Of a DNA stretch of 64,000 nucleotides, positions 1 to 7,215 are shown one piece after another. The notes beneath the pieces were generated by a model. The model made no database searches. It was not told the DNA's origin and saw nothing but the letters and a program-made list of their open reading frames with translations. The position numbers were made by a program, and so were the translations under genes. Numbering within the stretch: position 1 is the stretch's first letter; the number at the start of each line of letters is the position of its first letter. Origin of the DNA: Gemmatimonadota bacterium (GTDB lineage: Bacteria; Gemmatimonadota; Gemmatimonadetes; Longimicrobiales; Gaopeijiaceae); assembly GCA_007121455.1 (NCBI GenBank), contig SKKN01000011.1, positions 1-64,000 of the forward strand, read 5' to 3'.

Positions 1-894
1 CGTCCGGGCGGCCTCGACGACCCGTGGGCCGGGGCGGTTGAACAGGTCCGCGTCCACGACCAGGATGCCTCCCTCCTCCACGGCGCGAAGACTGCGCCAC
101 CCCGGGAGCTCGTGAAGCCAGCTCGGCTCCGGCTGCGTACCGTCATGTGCCCCACCCGCGATGATGACATCGGGGTCTCGCCGAACGATCTCCTCCACGC
201 TCACCCGCGGCCATCCGCCGCCGGCATCCGCGAAGGCGTTCCGGCCACCCGCGGCCGTGATCAAGGCGTCCAGGTAGGTTCCGGATCCGGTGGTCACGGG
301 AGGATCATGCCAGACCACATAGAGCACGGAAACCGGCTCCACGTCCGCGACCCGGATGGAGACCTCGCTGAGCCCCTCCTCCATTGCGCCCCGGAGCGAG
401 TCCGCCCGGTCTTCGAGGCCGAGGAGCCTTCCGATGTGGTCCGTGTGCCGGAGGATTTCCTCCACCGTCTGACTCTTCGCAGCGTAGACCTGGATCCCCA
501 GCGCTTCCAGCCGCTCGACCACCGCGCGATCCCCACCGTCCGCCCATGCGATCACGAGATCGGGCCGGAGGCGTCCGAGAGCCTCCAGGCTCGGGTTCAT
601 TCCGTCGCCCAGGGATGGGAGCGCCTCGACGCGGGGGTCGCGGTCGTGTCTCGTGCGGGCGAGGAGACGCTCACTGGCCCCCAGGGCGAGCACGAGCTCG
701 GTCATGGAAGGAAGCAGGGAGACGACGCGTTCGGCCGGGGAGTCGACCGGCACCGCCCGGCCGAGGTCGTCCATCACGAATCCGGCAGCGTCGGGGGTCT
801 CCTCCCGGTCGTTTGCGTCGGTCCGGCAGCCTCCTGCGACGAGAGCGGTGGCCAGAACGAAGGGGAGGATGGGTTGCATGGACAGCATCCTCAT
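1..894 (-). CDS. btuF: Periplasmic cobalamin-binding protein BtuF (3' end cut by window)
   Basis: Helical-backbone metal receptor of the BtuF type, the periplasmic or lipid-anchored cobalamin-binding component of the BtuCD ABC importer. 298 codons are visible and stay open to the window edge. The N-terminus has a lipoprotein signal (hydrophobic stretch ending LVAGGC, Cys about residue 23). It is followed by DDLGRAVPVDSPAERVVSLL and SMTELVLALGA, the usual first strand and helix of this family. Later segments LGDGMNPSLEALGRLRPDLV and VSVEEIVRRDPDVIIAGG are also family-typical. The ATG overlaps the pduX stop codon by 4 bases (ATGA), so translation is probably coupled. It is the last visible gene of the B12 operon, and BtuC/BtuD would be expected beyond the window. 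BtuF rather than a siderophore-binding paralogue is chosen because of the riboswitch and btuB upstream. Confidence 0.88.
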   Translation of the reverse strand, partial: MRMLSMQPILPFVLATALVAGGCRTDANDREETPDAAGFVMDDLGRAVPVDSPAERVVSLLPSMTELVLALGASERLLARTRHDRDPRVEALPSLGDGMNPSLEALGRLRPDLVIAWADGGDRAVVERLEALGIQVYAAKSQTVEEILRHTDHIGRLLGLEDRADSLRGAMEEGLSEVSIRVADVEPVSVLYVVWHDPPVTTGSGTYLDALITAAGGRNAFADAGGGWPRVSVEEIVRRDPDVIIAGGAHDGTQPEPSWLHELPGWRSLRAVEEGGILVVDADLFNRPGPRVVEAART

Positions 895-1850
895 TGAAGC
901 CTCGCCACCTGTCTCGAGGCGGCTCGCGCTCCGCCCCCGACGAGGCGACAGTCCAGGGTCCCCTCCACAGGCAGGCCGCGCCGGTGCAGCATGTCCTCTG
1001 CCGCCTCCGGGCCGTCGGTATCGATTGGAAAGAGCAGGCCCACGACGGTTCCGCTGTGGGCCCGGTTCACACCGACCGCCCCTGCATCGCGAGCTACCTG
1101 GAGGATCTCCGGGAAGAGCGGGTTGGCGAGGACCTCCTGATGCATCACCGCGCTCTCCGTCGCGCCTCTTCCCACCGCCTCGATGTCACCGGAGCGAATC
1201 CCGTCGCGCACGAGGTGGAAGGCCTTCGTCCAACGCCCGATCCGATCGGCTGGGACCCGTGTCATTGCCCGTCGCGTGCGGGTGGCGCCGAGTCCGTTGA
1301 ACGTGAGGGTGTCTACCGTGCCACCCGGGTCGATCACGAGGATGCGAAGGGGGGGTGGCGGACCCAGGGACATGTGGAGTGATCCCTCCCTGTGGTCGAA
1401 GAGCGTGATGCCGGAGAACATCGTTCCGTCCGACGGCTCCACCGAGATCGCCACCTCAGCCAGAAGTTCGGGGCTCGGGAGGGTGTCGAGAGCCGCAGCG
1501 ACCGTCGCTGCCGCGGCTGCCACCACATCCGCTGTGCTGCTGCCCATGCCTTTGCCCCGGAGGAGGGCGGACGCCACCCCCAGGTCCGCCCTCCTCTCTC
1601 GCAGGCCGAGTCTCTCCAGGGTGTGTTCCACTGCGGCTCGGGCCTTTTCGTACCCGCCGGGGGCGTGGACGCCGGTGCCTCGACCGGACTCGATACTCAC
1701 TTCTGCTGTGGAGAAGCGATCGATCGGGCAGGTGATCTGAAGAAGACGGCCATCCGTCCACCCCTGCACCAGCTCACCACAGCTTCCCGGTACGGTCACC
1801 GCCGCCCGTCCGGTCGAGGCCCCCTGCGTACGACTCGAGGTGATCGACAC
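891..1850 (-). CDS. pduX: L-threonine kinase PduX (GHMP kinase family)
   Basis: GHMP-fold kinase of 319 aa that resembles PduX. PduX phosphorylates L-threonine to O-phospho-L-threonine, the precursor of the aminopropanol linker of cobalamin. The N-terminal segment VTVPGSCGELVQG (about residues 18-30) and the ATP-binding GHMP motif RGKGMGSSTADVV (98-110) are present. A C-terminal GHMP segment (AGAVGVNRAHSGTVVGLLF) follows. The start is GTG, two bases after the stop of the upstream propeller lipoprotein, and the end overlaps btuF by 4 bases. Its presence beside btuB and btuF, with no propanediol genes in view, indicates cobalamin salvage or nucleotide-loop assembly rather than propanediol use. 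Other GHMP kinases (e.g. homoserine kinase) are less likely because of the PGSCGE opening and the gene context. Confidence 0.85.
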   Translation of the reverse strand: MSITSSRTQGASTGRAAVTVPGSCGELVQGWTDGRLLQITCPIDRFSTAEVSIESGRGTGVHAPGGYEKARAAVEHTLERLGLRERRADLGVASALLRGKGMGSSTADVVAAAAATVAAALDTLPSPELLAEVAISVEPSDGTMFSGITLFDHREGSLHMSLGPPPPLRILVIDPGGTVDTLTFNGLGATRTRRAMTRVPADRIGRWTKAFHLVRDGIRSGDIEAVGRGATESAVMHQEVLANPLFPEILQVARDAGAVGVNRAHSGTVVGLLFPIDTDGPEAAEDMLHRRGLPVEGTLDCRLVGGGARAASRQVARLQ

Positions 1851-1852
1851 GC

Positions 1853-2980
1853 TCAGTCGTTCGGCTCCAGGATCTCCGAGAAGGCGATTCCGATGGGGCA
1901 GGTTCCGACGGTGATCTCGAGGTCCGGCTCGAACGTGATCGGATCCAGGCGATGGGCGGTGGCGGGGGCCTGGCAGTCCGGCGTGAGGGCGTAGAGTCGA
2001 TCTTCGGAATCGAAGGCGATCCCGGAGCTGCTCGGGACCCCACCAGGTGCGACCGCTTCCTCCGGAGCGCGAATGAACCCTCCCGTGGCTGGATCGAAGA
2101 CCGCCACGCCGTAGGAGAAGGCGGCGACGTACAGGTTCCCATCGGGCCCCATCGCGAGCGCGCCGGGGAAGTCGCCGAACCCCGCGTGGTGCGCGACCTC
2201 GGTGAGGCCCGCAGGGTCCACGACGGAGACGGCGCCGTTCCCTGCGCCGAACGATCCGGCGAGGCTTACGTAGAGGAGTCCGTCGGGACCGAAGTCCCCG
2301 CCTCCTGGGTTGTCACCGGAGACCTCGATCGTCGCGACATGGGAGTAATCCGAAGCGTCGAGAACCGTGATCGTCCCCGTCCGTGCAGGCTGGAAGTCGG
2401 GGCCCAGCTCAGCGTTCAGCACATAGATCCGACCCTCCCGCACGAGGACCCGCTGAGGGAAGATACCGGTGTCGATTTCCGCTTCCAGCGAAGCGGCCTC
2501 CAGATTCACGATCGATACGGAGTTGAGGTTCGGGTTGGCGACCACCGCGAGCGTGTCATCGATGAACGCGACGCCGGATGCGCCGGAGTTCTCCGGAAGC
2601 GCGATGGTTCCGATCCGTGTACGCTCCCTCAGGTCCACGACGGCCACGGCGGGGACGGTGCCGAGGGGGACGAGTGCCCGGTCGCCCCGAACTGCGACGG
2701 TGACCGGGCTTCCGTCGGGTCCGAGGCCGACGCTGGTCGAGGCTTCGGGGTCGTCGACCGGGAAAATCGTGAGCGAGAGGTCCAAAGAGTTCACCACGAC
2801 CCCCACCTCGGTGAGCACGGACGGCTCGGACGACACGCCGTCGTCCCCGCAGGCGGCGAGCAGGAGGAGGACCGGAAGGACGAAGAGAGAGCGGAACGCC
2901 CGCGGAAGAGTCGGACGACGGTTATGGTGGTCGAGCGATGCGTCGAAGTTCATCGGGTTTCCTGTTCGGGTCGGGTTCAT
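1853..2980 (-). CDS. YncE-like beta-propeller lipoprotein, BtuG-like candidate
   Basis: 375 aa lipoprotein. A basic N-terminus and hydrophobic run end in the lipobox LAAC with the lipid-accepting Cys at residue 44, followed by GDDG. The rest is a repeated blade pattern (VAVVDLRERTRIGTIALPE, NSVSIVNLEAASLEAEIDTG, GTITVLDASDYSHVATIEVS, GAVSVVDPAGLTEVAHHAG), as in YncE-type seven-bladed propellers. The ATG overlaps the btuB stop (ATGA), and pduX follows after 2 bases, so it sits inside the riboswitch operon. In Bacteroides, BtuG is a surface beta-propeller lipoprotein encoded beside btuB that captures B12 with very high affinity. This gene has the same location, anchor and fold type. Function as a BtuG analogue is inferred; the fold and lipid anchor are read directly. 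A later ATG at 2953 is a possible alternative start. Confidence 0.75.
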   Translation of the reverse strand: MNPTRTGNPMNFDASLDHHNRRPTLPRAFRSLFVLPVLLLLAACGDDGVSSEPSVLTEVGVVVNSLDLSLTIFPVDDPEASTSVGLGPDGSPVTVAVRGDRALVPLGTVPAVAVVDLRERTRIGTIALPENSGASGVAFIDDTLAVVANPNLNSVSIVNLEAASLEAEIDTGIFPQRVLVREGRIYVLNAELGPDFQPARTGTITVLDASDYSHVATIEVSGDNPGGGDFGPDGLLYVSLAGSFGAGNGAVSVVDPAGLTEVAHHAGFGDFPGALAMGPDGNLYVAAFSYGVAVFDPATGGFIRAPEEAVAPGGVPSSSGIAFDSEDRLYALTPDCQAPATAHRLDPITFEPDLEITVGTCPIGIAFSEILEPND

Positions 2981-5286
2981 GGTCGTTCGGATGACGTGCG
3001 AGCGGAGAGAGAAGTGCCCGGCCGCTCACCGGGGGTCCGGATTCGCAGTTGGAGGGTCCAGGTCCTTCCCGGTTCGGGGAAGGCGAAGATGAAGGAGTCC
3101 TTCGCATCGAGGATCCGGTCCACCTGGAGCGAGGGCTCGAGGAGCCAGTCGCGGAGGGCGAGCCGGCCTCTCAGCCGAAGGTCGACGTTCCAGAAGGGAG
3201 GGAGCGCGTTGAGGGGCGCGGCGACCGGATAGCGCGTCCCGAGGTAGCGGCCCCCGATCGATGCTTCCCACCCCGTCTGCGGCTCCCAGCCCGCTCGGGC
3301 GCTCCCTGTGTGCCTCGGCCGGTAGATCACCTGCACGGGCGTCGGGTCCTCCCGGTCGTAGGTGACGCGGGCGAGGGTGTAGGAGCCGGAGAGGTGGAGC
3401 CCGGTGGTGCGGTGACGAACGGTCGCCTGTGCCTCCGCTCCACTCCGCTTCACATCCACGTTCCGGGGGCTCCAGACGAAGCGGAAGTCCGGGCTCCAGA
3501 CGATCAGGCCCTTCACGTCCCCCCGAAAAAGGGCCGCATGGCCGGAGAAGGAGAGCTCTCGGTGCGACCCCGCTCCCCCGAGTCCCAGCTCCCATTCGTT
3601 CGGCACCCGTTCCGCATCGAGGTCCGGATTGGGCGCCACGGCCACCCCTTCCCGGAAGAATTGGTCCCCCAGGGTCGGCGGACTGTACCCACTCCGGTGG
3701 GCGAGGTGGAGGGAAAGCGGGCCGGGCGAGGCCGAGAGCGTGAGGTCGTGGGTGAAGCCGGAGGCATCGAGCAGCTCGTCGCGGTGAAGGCGGAGGGTAG
3801 CCGTGAGCTCCGGCCGGGCAGGGGCCGCGCTCCACCGCACCCCGGACGTCGCCCGGACGCCGACGTCGGTTCGGGCCGAAGGGGCAGCCTCCGAGAGGGC
3901 CGAAGCGTCGACCCGCTGATGATCGGCGTCGAGTCCCCCACCGAGTCGCACGGATCCCGTCGTCCATCCGAATCGCCGATCCCCTTCCGCACGAAAGGAC
4001 CCGTATGTGAGGCGGGTGCGCTCGTCGTAGGGCCGTCCGAATGGGGGGGTTGGGTCCCTGTGGCTCACCTCCTGACGGGCCCCGGAAAGGGAGAGCCGAA
4101 GGGAGCCGTCGGGCATTGAGCGGGTCCAGGCAGTCGCCGCGCGGGTCCTTGCCAGGTCCTGTCGAGCCAGCGGAGACGGTGCGAAGCTCTTCCCGGGTAT
4201 TCCCCGTTCGAGCTCCTCCACCTGGAGCCGGCCCCGGAGTTCCCCGCCTGCGGCTTCGCCGGTGAGACCCAACCGGAGTGCTCGGTGTCTCACATCGGCG
4301 TTGTCCCGCACCCCCGCTCCCCCTCCCACCTCGGGCGGCTTCTCAAAGGAGAACGAGCCCCTCTGCTCCGACCATTCCGCTGCAGCCCCGAGCTCGAAGC
4401 GACCGGCCGGAACCCCCGCTTCGACCTCCGTGCCGAGCAGCCCGAGCGAACCCCCGGCGAGTCGGCTGCGCACCCCCCGGTCCGCGCCCCGGGTCGTGAC
4501 GAGGATCACCCCACCTTTGGCCCGGGGGCCGTACCGGGCGGAGCGGGCACCGGGGATCACCGTGATCTCCTCCACGGCGGATGCGGAAAGGCTGGACAGG
4601 TCGGCCACGCCGGTCAGCGGATCGTTCAGTGCCACCCCGTCGACGAGGACCAATACCGCATCGTCCCCACTTCCCCGGAGGCTCACCGTCGCGGGGCTGC
4701 CCGGCCCCCGACTCTGAACCGTCACACCGGGGAGTTCGCGGAGGAGTTCATCCGTGCTCCTCGCCCCGGACGCCTCCACGGCCTGTCGTCCGATCCGGTG
4801 AGCGCCCACGTCGAGGCGACGTTCCCCCTCGACCTGGATTCCCTCCAGGCCCAGCGCGTCCGGGGCAAGCTGGAAGACGACCGGCGCCACTTCTGCGTTA
4901 CCTACTGTCACCCGCTCGACGGCTTCCCCGTATCCGATCGTTGCTGCCGTGAGCTCGTAGGTTCCCGGGTCCAGGCCGCGGATCCGGAACTCCCCGGCTC
5001 CGTCCGTGCGCGTGCTTCGGCCCAGCGCCGGGATCTCGACGGTGGCGCCCGGCACCCCGTTTCCGCTGACCAGGTCGACCGCACGTCCCTGGATCTCACC
5101 CGGCCACTGCGCGGAGAGAAGGGAAGGGGAGAAGCCTGCAACTGCGAGGAGCAGGCTCAACGCTGCGCGAAGGGCCGACCCACGGAGGCAGGGGAGAAAC
5201 GTCCGCCATCCGTAAGGCCGGACGGAGCGGACGAGGACCTCCTGTACGGAGGCTTGTAGACTTGGATGGATATGAAAAACCCGCAC
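2977..5286 (-). CDS. btuB: TonB-dependent cobalamin receptor BtuB
   Basis: 769 aa outer-membrane TonB-dependent receptor. After a long N-terminus with a signal peptide (hydrophobic core about 41-58, ending LLSAQ) comes a carboxypeptidase-regulatory-like beta-sandwich (about 62-145, GRAVDLVSGNGVPGATVEIP). A plug domain (about 150-265, with STDELLRELPGVTVQSRG and VLVLVDGVALNDP) and a 22-strand-type barrel follow. The final strand TWTLQLRIRTP is trailed by about 17 residues. The carboxypeptidase-like domain is typical of Bacteroidetes and Gemmatimonadota receptors, not of enterobacterial BtuB. Specificity for cobalamin is inferred from the B12 riboswitch upstream and btuF/pduX downstream. The start is GTG, with GAGGGG five bases before it. 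Both lie inside the riboswitch terminator hairpin. No other good in-frame start precedes the signal peptide. Confidence 0.88.
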   Translation of the reverse strand: MRVFHIHPSLQASVQEVLVRSVRPYGWRTFLPCLRGSALRAALSLLLAVAGFSPSLLSAQWPGEIQGRAVDLVSGNGVPGATVEIPALGRSTRTDGAGEFRIRGLDPGTYELTAATIGYGEAVERVTVGNAEVAPVVFQLAPDALGLEGIQVEGERRLDVGAHRIGRQAVEASGARSTDELLRELPGVTVQSRGPGSPATVSLRGSGDDAVLVLVDGVALNDPLTGVADLSSLSASAVEEITVIPGARSARYGPRAKGGVILVTTRGADRGVRSRLAGGSLGLLGTEVEAGVPAGRFELGAAAEWSEQRGSFSFEKPPEVGGGAGVRDNADVRHRALRLGLTGEAAGGELRGRLQVEELERGIPGKSFAPSPLARQDLARTRAATAWTRSMPDGSLRLSLSGARQEVSHRDPTPPFGRPYDERTRLTYGSFRAEGDRRFGWTTGSVRLGGGLDADHQRVDASALSEAAPSARTDVGVRATSGVRWSAAPARPELTATLRLHRDELLDASGFTHDLTLSASPGPLSLHLAHRSGYSPPTLGDQFFREGVAVAPNPDLDAERVPNEWELGLGGAGSHRELSFSGHAALFRGDVKGLIVWSPDFRFVWSPRNVDVKRSGAEAQATVRHRTTGLHLSGSYTLARVTYDREDPTPVQVIYRPRHTGSARAGWEPQTGWEASIGGRYLGTRYPVAAPLNALPPFWNVDLRLRGRLALRDWLLEPSLQVDRILDAKDSFIFAFPEPGRTWTLQLRIRTPGERPGTSLSARTSSERP

Positions 5287-5319
5287 CTCTTCCCCTCGAA
5301 GAGTGCTTAGGAGTGCGGG
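5275..5319 (-). terminator. Riboswitch terminator hairpin containing the btuB RBS and start codon
   Basis: Read on the minus strand, CCCGCAC (5319-5313) can pair with GTGCGGG (5286-5280). An inner stem CTCTTC/GAAGAG (5303-5298 with 5292-5287) has loop GAGGG, and TTTTT (5279-5275) follows directly. This is an intrinsic-terminator shape. The loop and inner stem contain the Shine-Dalgarno sequence GAGGGG, and the outer stem contains the btuB GTG start. The hairpin could therefore block both transcription and translation. Confidence 0.7.
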
Positions 5320-5486
5320 CGAACAGGTCTCCTGACTCGAGGCGGCTCACCTCGCCTTCCCGAAACGCGTCGGCCGCGTTCCAGTGGCGTCGTTGAGGTG
5401 GCCTTTCCGGATCTCTCCGGGCCTCTCACAGTGGCGGGGCCGTGCCGGATTCACACCGGCTTCCGAGATGCCTCGCCCGCAGATCG
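5314..5486 (-). promoter_or_regulatory. Cobalamin (AdoCbl/B12) riboswitch
   Basis: On the minus strand the leader of btuB carries the conserved cobalamin aptamer blocks in order: GCCGGTGTGAATCCGGCACG, then CCCCGCCACTGTGA, GGAAGGCGAGGTGAGCC, and finally the B12 box GAGTCAGGAGACCTG (about 5339-5324). A closing P1 helix is available between TGCGGGCGA (5481-5473) and TCGCCCGCA (5322-5314). The 3' strand of P1 overlaps the 5' strand of the terminator stem, so the two helices exclude each other at their edges. Such elements repress B12 uptake genes when cobalamin is plentiful. The class is certain from the B12 box; the exact ends are approximate. Confidence 0.93.
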
Positions 5487-5507
5487 AATTTTTTTTCTCT
5501 CAGGTGG

Positions 5508-5537
5508 AAGCTAGATCGAAATGTGAACGGCCGTCAA
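5508..5537 (-). promoter_or_regulatory. Promoter of the B12 riboswitch/btuB operon
   Basis: Minus-strand -35 TTGACG (5537-5532), an 18-base spacer and -10 TAGCTT (5513-5508) put the transcript start near 5501, just before the aptamer. The same -10 hexamer recurs at pyrR and rpsT in this window. Predicted by eye. Confidence 0.6.
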
Positions 5538-5590
5538 GGCAGGAGGATCAGGAGCGGGTCGGTCCAGGCGATGGTGGGCGTCCGGAGGGG

Positions 5591-6838
5591 TCACGCCGAG
5601 TTCCAGGGGAGGTGGAACCAGAAGAGGCTTCCTGCTCCGTCTTCACTCTCGACACCGATCTGTCCGGAGTGGGCTTCCACGGCGAGCTTGCAGAAGGAGA
5701 GGCCGAGGCCGGTGGAGCGAGCTGTGCCCATTCCTTTCCCGGCCGCTCCTCGGGTGAACTGGTCGAAGATCCGGACCTGCTCCTCCTTCGGAATTCCGGG
5801 ACCGGTATCCTCGACCCGAACCTGCACTCCATCCTCCGTGATTCGCGTATCGACCCGCACGATGCCCCCCTCGGGCGTGAACTTGAGAGCGTTGCCGAAG
5901 AGGTTCGTGATCATTCGCCGGATGAGATCCGAATCGCATTCGATGCGGAGGGGATCGGTGGGGAGCCGCACCTCCACCTCGTGGTTTCGGGCAAGTGGGA
6001 GGAGAGGCTCGACACCGATCTCGATGATCTTCCTGAGGTCGACGAGCTCAGTATCGAGTTCGACGGCGACGGCGTCGGAACGGCTTACGTCGAGGATCAT
6101 CCCCACCATGTCCATCAGAACGCCCACGCCCCTCCGAGTGTGCTGCAGGTCCTCGGATACTTCGCGCGTCATCGCGTCCCCCTCGAGGGACATCTCGAGC
6201 AGTTGGAGGTTCGTCGAGATCGCGGTCAGGGGGGAGCGCATGTCGTGGACGAGCATCCGCGTGAAATCGTCCCGGAGTGCTTCGAGCTCCTTGAGCCGGC
6301 CGTATTTGTCTTCGAGGTCGTCGAAGAGGCGCTTCCGGACGACAGCGTTTCGGACCCGGAGCATGACCTCCCCCCGGTCGACGGGTTTATTAAGAAAGTC
6401 ATCCGCTCCTGCCGAGATTCCCTGAAGGCGATCCGCCCGCTCGGAGAGTGCGGTGATCAGGAGGATCGGTACATGTGCGGTGGTGACCTCGCTCTTGAGA
6501 CGGCGGCAGACCTCGAACCCGTCCATTCCCGGCATCATCACGTCCAGGAGAACCGTATCGGGCTGCCATCCATCGACCGCAGCCAGAGCCGACTCACCGT
6601 CCTCGGCGGTCCGGGTCAGGAATCCCTGGGACTCGAGCACTTCGACAAGGAGCTCCCGGTTGATCGCTTCGTCGTCGACGATGAGGATCGCCCCCTTCGC
6701 GGCGTTCGGGAGCTCGAAGGCGTCGTCACGTGTGGAGCCGTCCGGGGGAGGAGGCTTGACGAGGCCGCTCGGGGCACCTCCGCCGAACCTGGATGAGCGG
6801 GCGGGCTTGTCGGATGGTACAGGAACGGGTTCGGTCAT
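5591..6838 (-). CDS. Response regulator-histidine kinase hybrid (REC-HisKA-HATPase)
   Basis: 415 aa soluble signalling protein. A proline-rich N-terminus of about 48 residues precedes a receiver domain (about 50-165; acidic pair VDDE, phospho-acceptor Asp99 in LLDVMMPG, Lys in NKPVDRG). A linker helix leads to a HisKA domain with H-box VHDMRSPLTA (His198), then HATPase_c with N-box Asn316 (ITNLFGNALKF), G1 VEDTGPGIP and G2 STGLGLSFCK. All catalytic residues expected for a working kinase are present. There is no membrane segment. It overlaps the single-domain receiver gene by 4 bases (ATGA) and is the third gene of a three-gene signalling operon. It is plausibly the only intact kinase there, because the first gene lacks HisKA. 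The output is unknown; no DNA-binding domain is present. Confidence 0.9.
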   Translation of the reverse strand: MTEPVPVPSDKPARSSRFGGGAPSGLVKPPPPDGSTRDDAFELPNAAKGAILIVDDEAINRELLVEVLESQGFLTRTAEDGESALAAVDGWQPDTVLLDVMMPGMDGFEVCRRLKSEVTTAHVPILLITALSERADRLQGISAGADDFLNKPVDRGEVMLRVRNAVVRKRLFDDLEDKYGRLKELEALRDDFTRMLVHDMRSPLTAISTNLQLLEMSLEGDAMTREVSEDLQHTRRGVGVLMDMVGMILDVSRSDAVAVELDTELVDLRKIIEIGVEPLLPLARNHEVEVRLPTDPLRIECDSDLIRRMITNLFGNALKFTPEGGIVRVDTRITEDGVQVRVEDTGPGIPKEEQVRIFDQFTRGAAGKGMGTARSTGLGLSFCKLAVEAHSGQIGVESEDGAGSLFWFHLPWNSA

Positions 6839-7215
6839 GATTGCGGGAGATGAGAGAGGACACGGGTGACGAACGATCTTGTGTCGATCGGCTTGGCGAT
6901 GTACCCGACGGCTCCGGCATCCCGCGCCTCCTCGGCATGACGCCGCATAGCATGTGCGGAGAGCACGACGATGGGGATGCCGCGTGTCTCCTCCGATCGC
7001 TTCAGGTGCCGGATCGCGGTCAACCCATCCATTCCCGGAAGCTGAACGTCCATGAGGATGAGGTCTGGTGCTTCCTCCCGCGCGATTTCCATGCCACGTT
7101 CCGTGACGGGCGCCTGGAGTACCTCGATACCCGCCGAGGTCAGAAGCTCCGAGGCGAGCTCCATGTTCATGAGGTTGTCCTCCACCACGAGCACTTTCTT
7201 CGCCGTCGAACTCAT
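6835..7215 (-). CDS. Single-domain response regulator (receiver only)
   Basis: 126 aa stand-alone receiver domain of the CheY/DivK type. It shows VVEDN (acidic residues about 12-13), phospho-acceptor Asp56 in LILMDVQLPGMDG, the Thr/Ser position in VVLSAHAM and the Lys in IAKPIDTR. The VEDNLMNMEL opening is typical of receivers served by hybrid kinases. The ATG at 7215 overlaps the upstream kinase stop by 4 bases, and its own stop overlaps the downstream kinase start by 4 bases. An upstream extension of the frame to 7347 lies inside the neighbour and is rejected. It probably shuttles phosphoryl groups between the two flanking multi-domain proteins. Confidence 0.92.
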   Translation of the reverse strand: MSSTAKKVLVVEDNLMNMELASELLTSAGIEVLQAPVTERGMEIAREEAPDLILMDVQLPGMDGLTAIRHLKRSEETRGIPIVVLSAHAMRRHAEEARDAGAVGYIAKPIDTRSFVTRVLSHLPQS

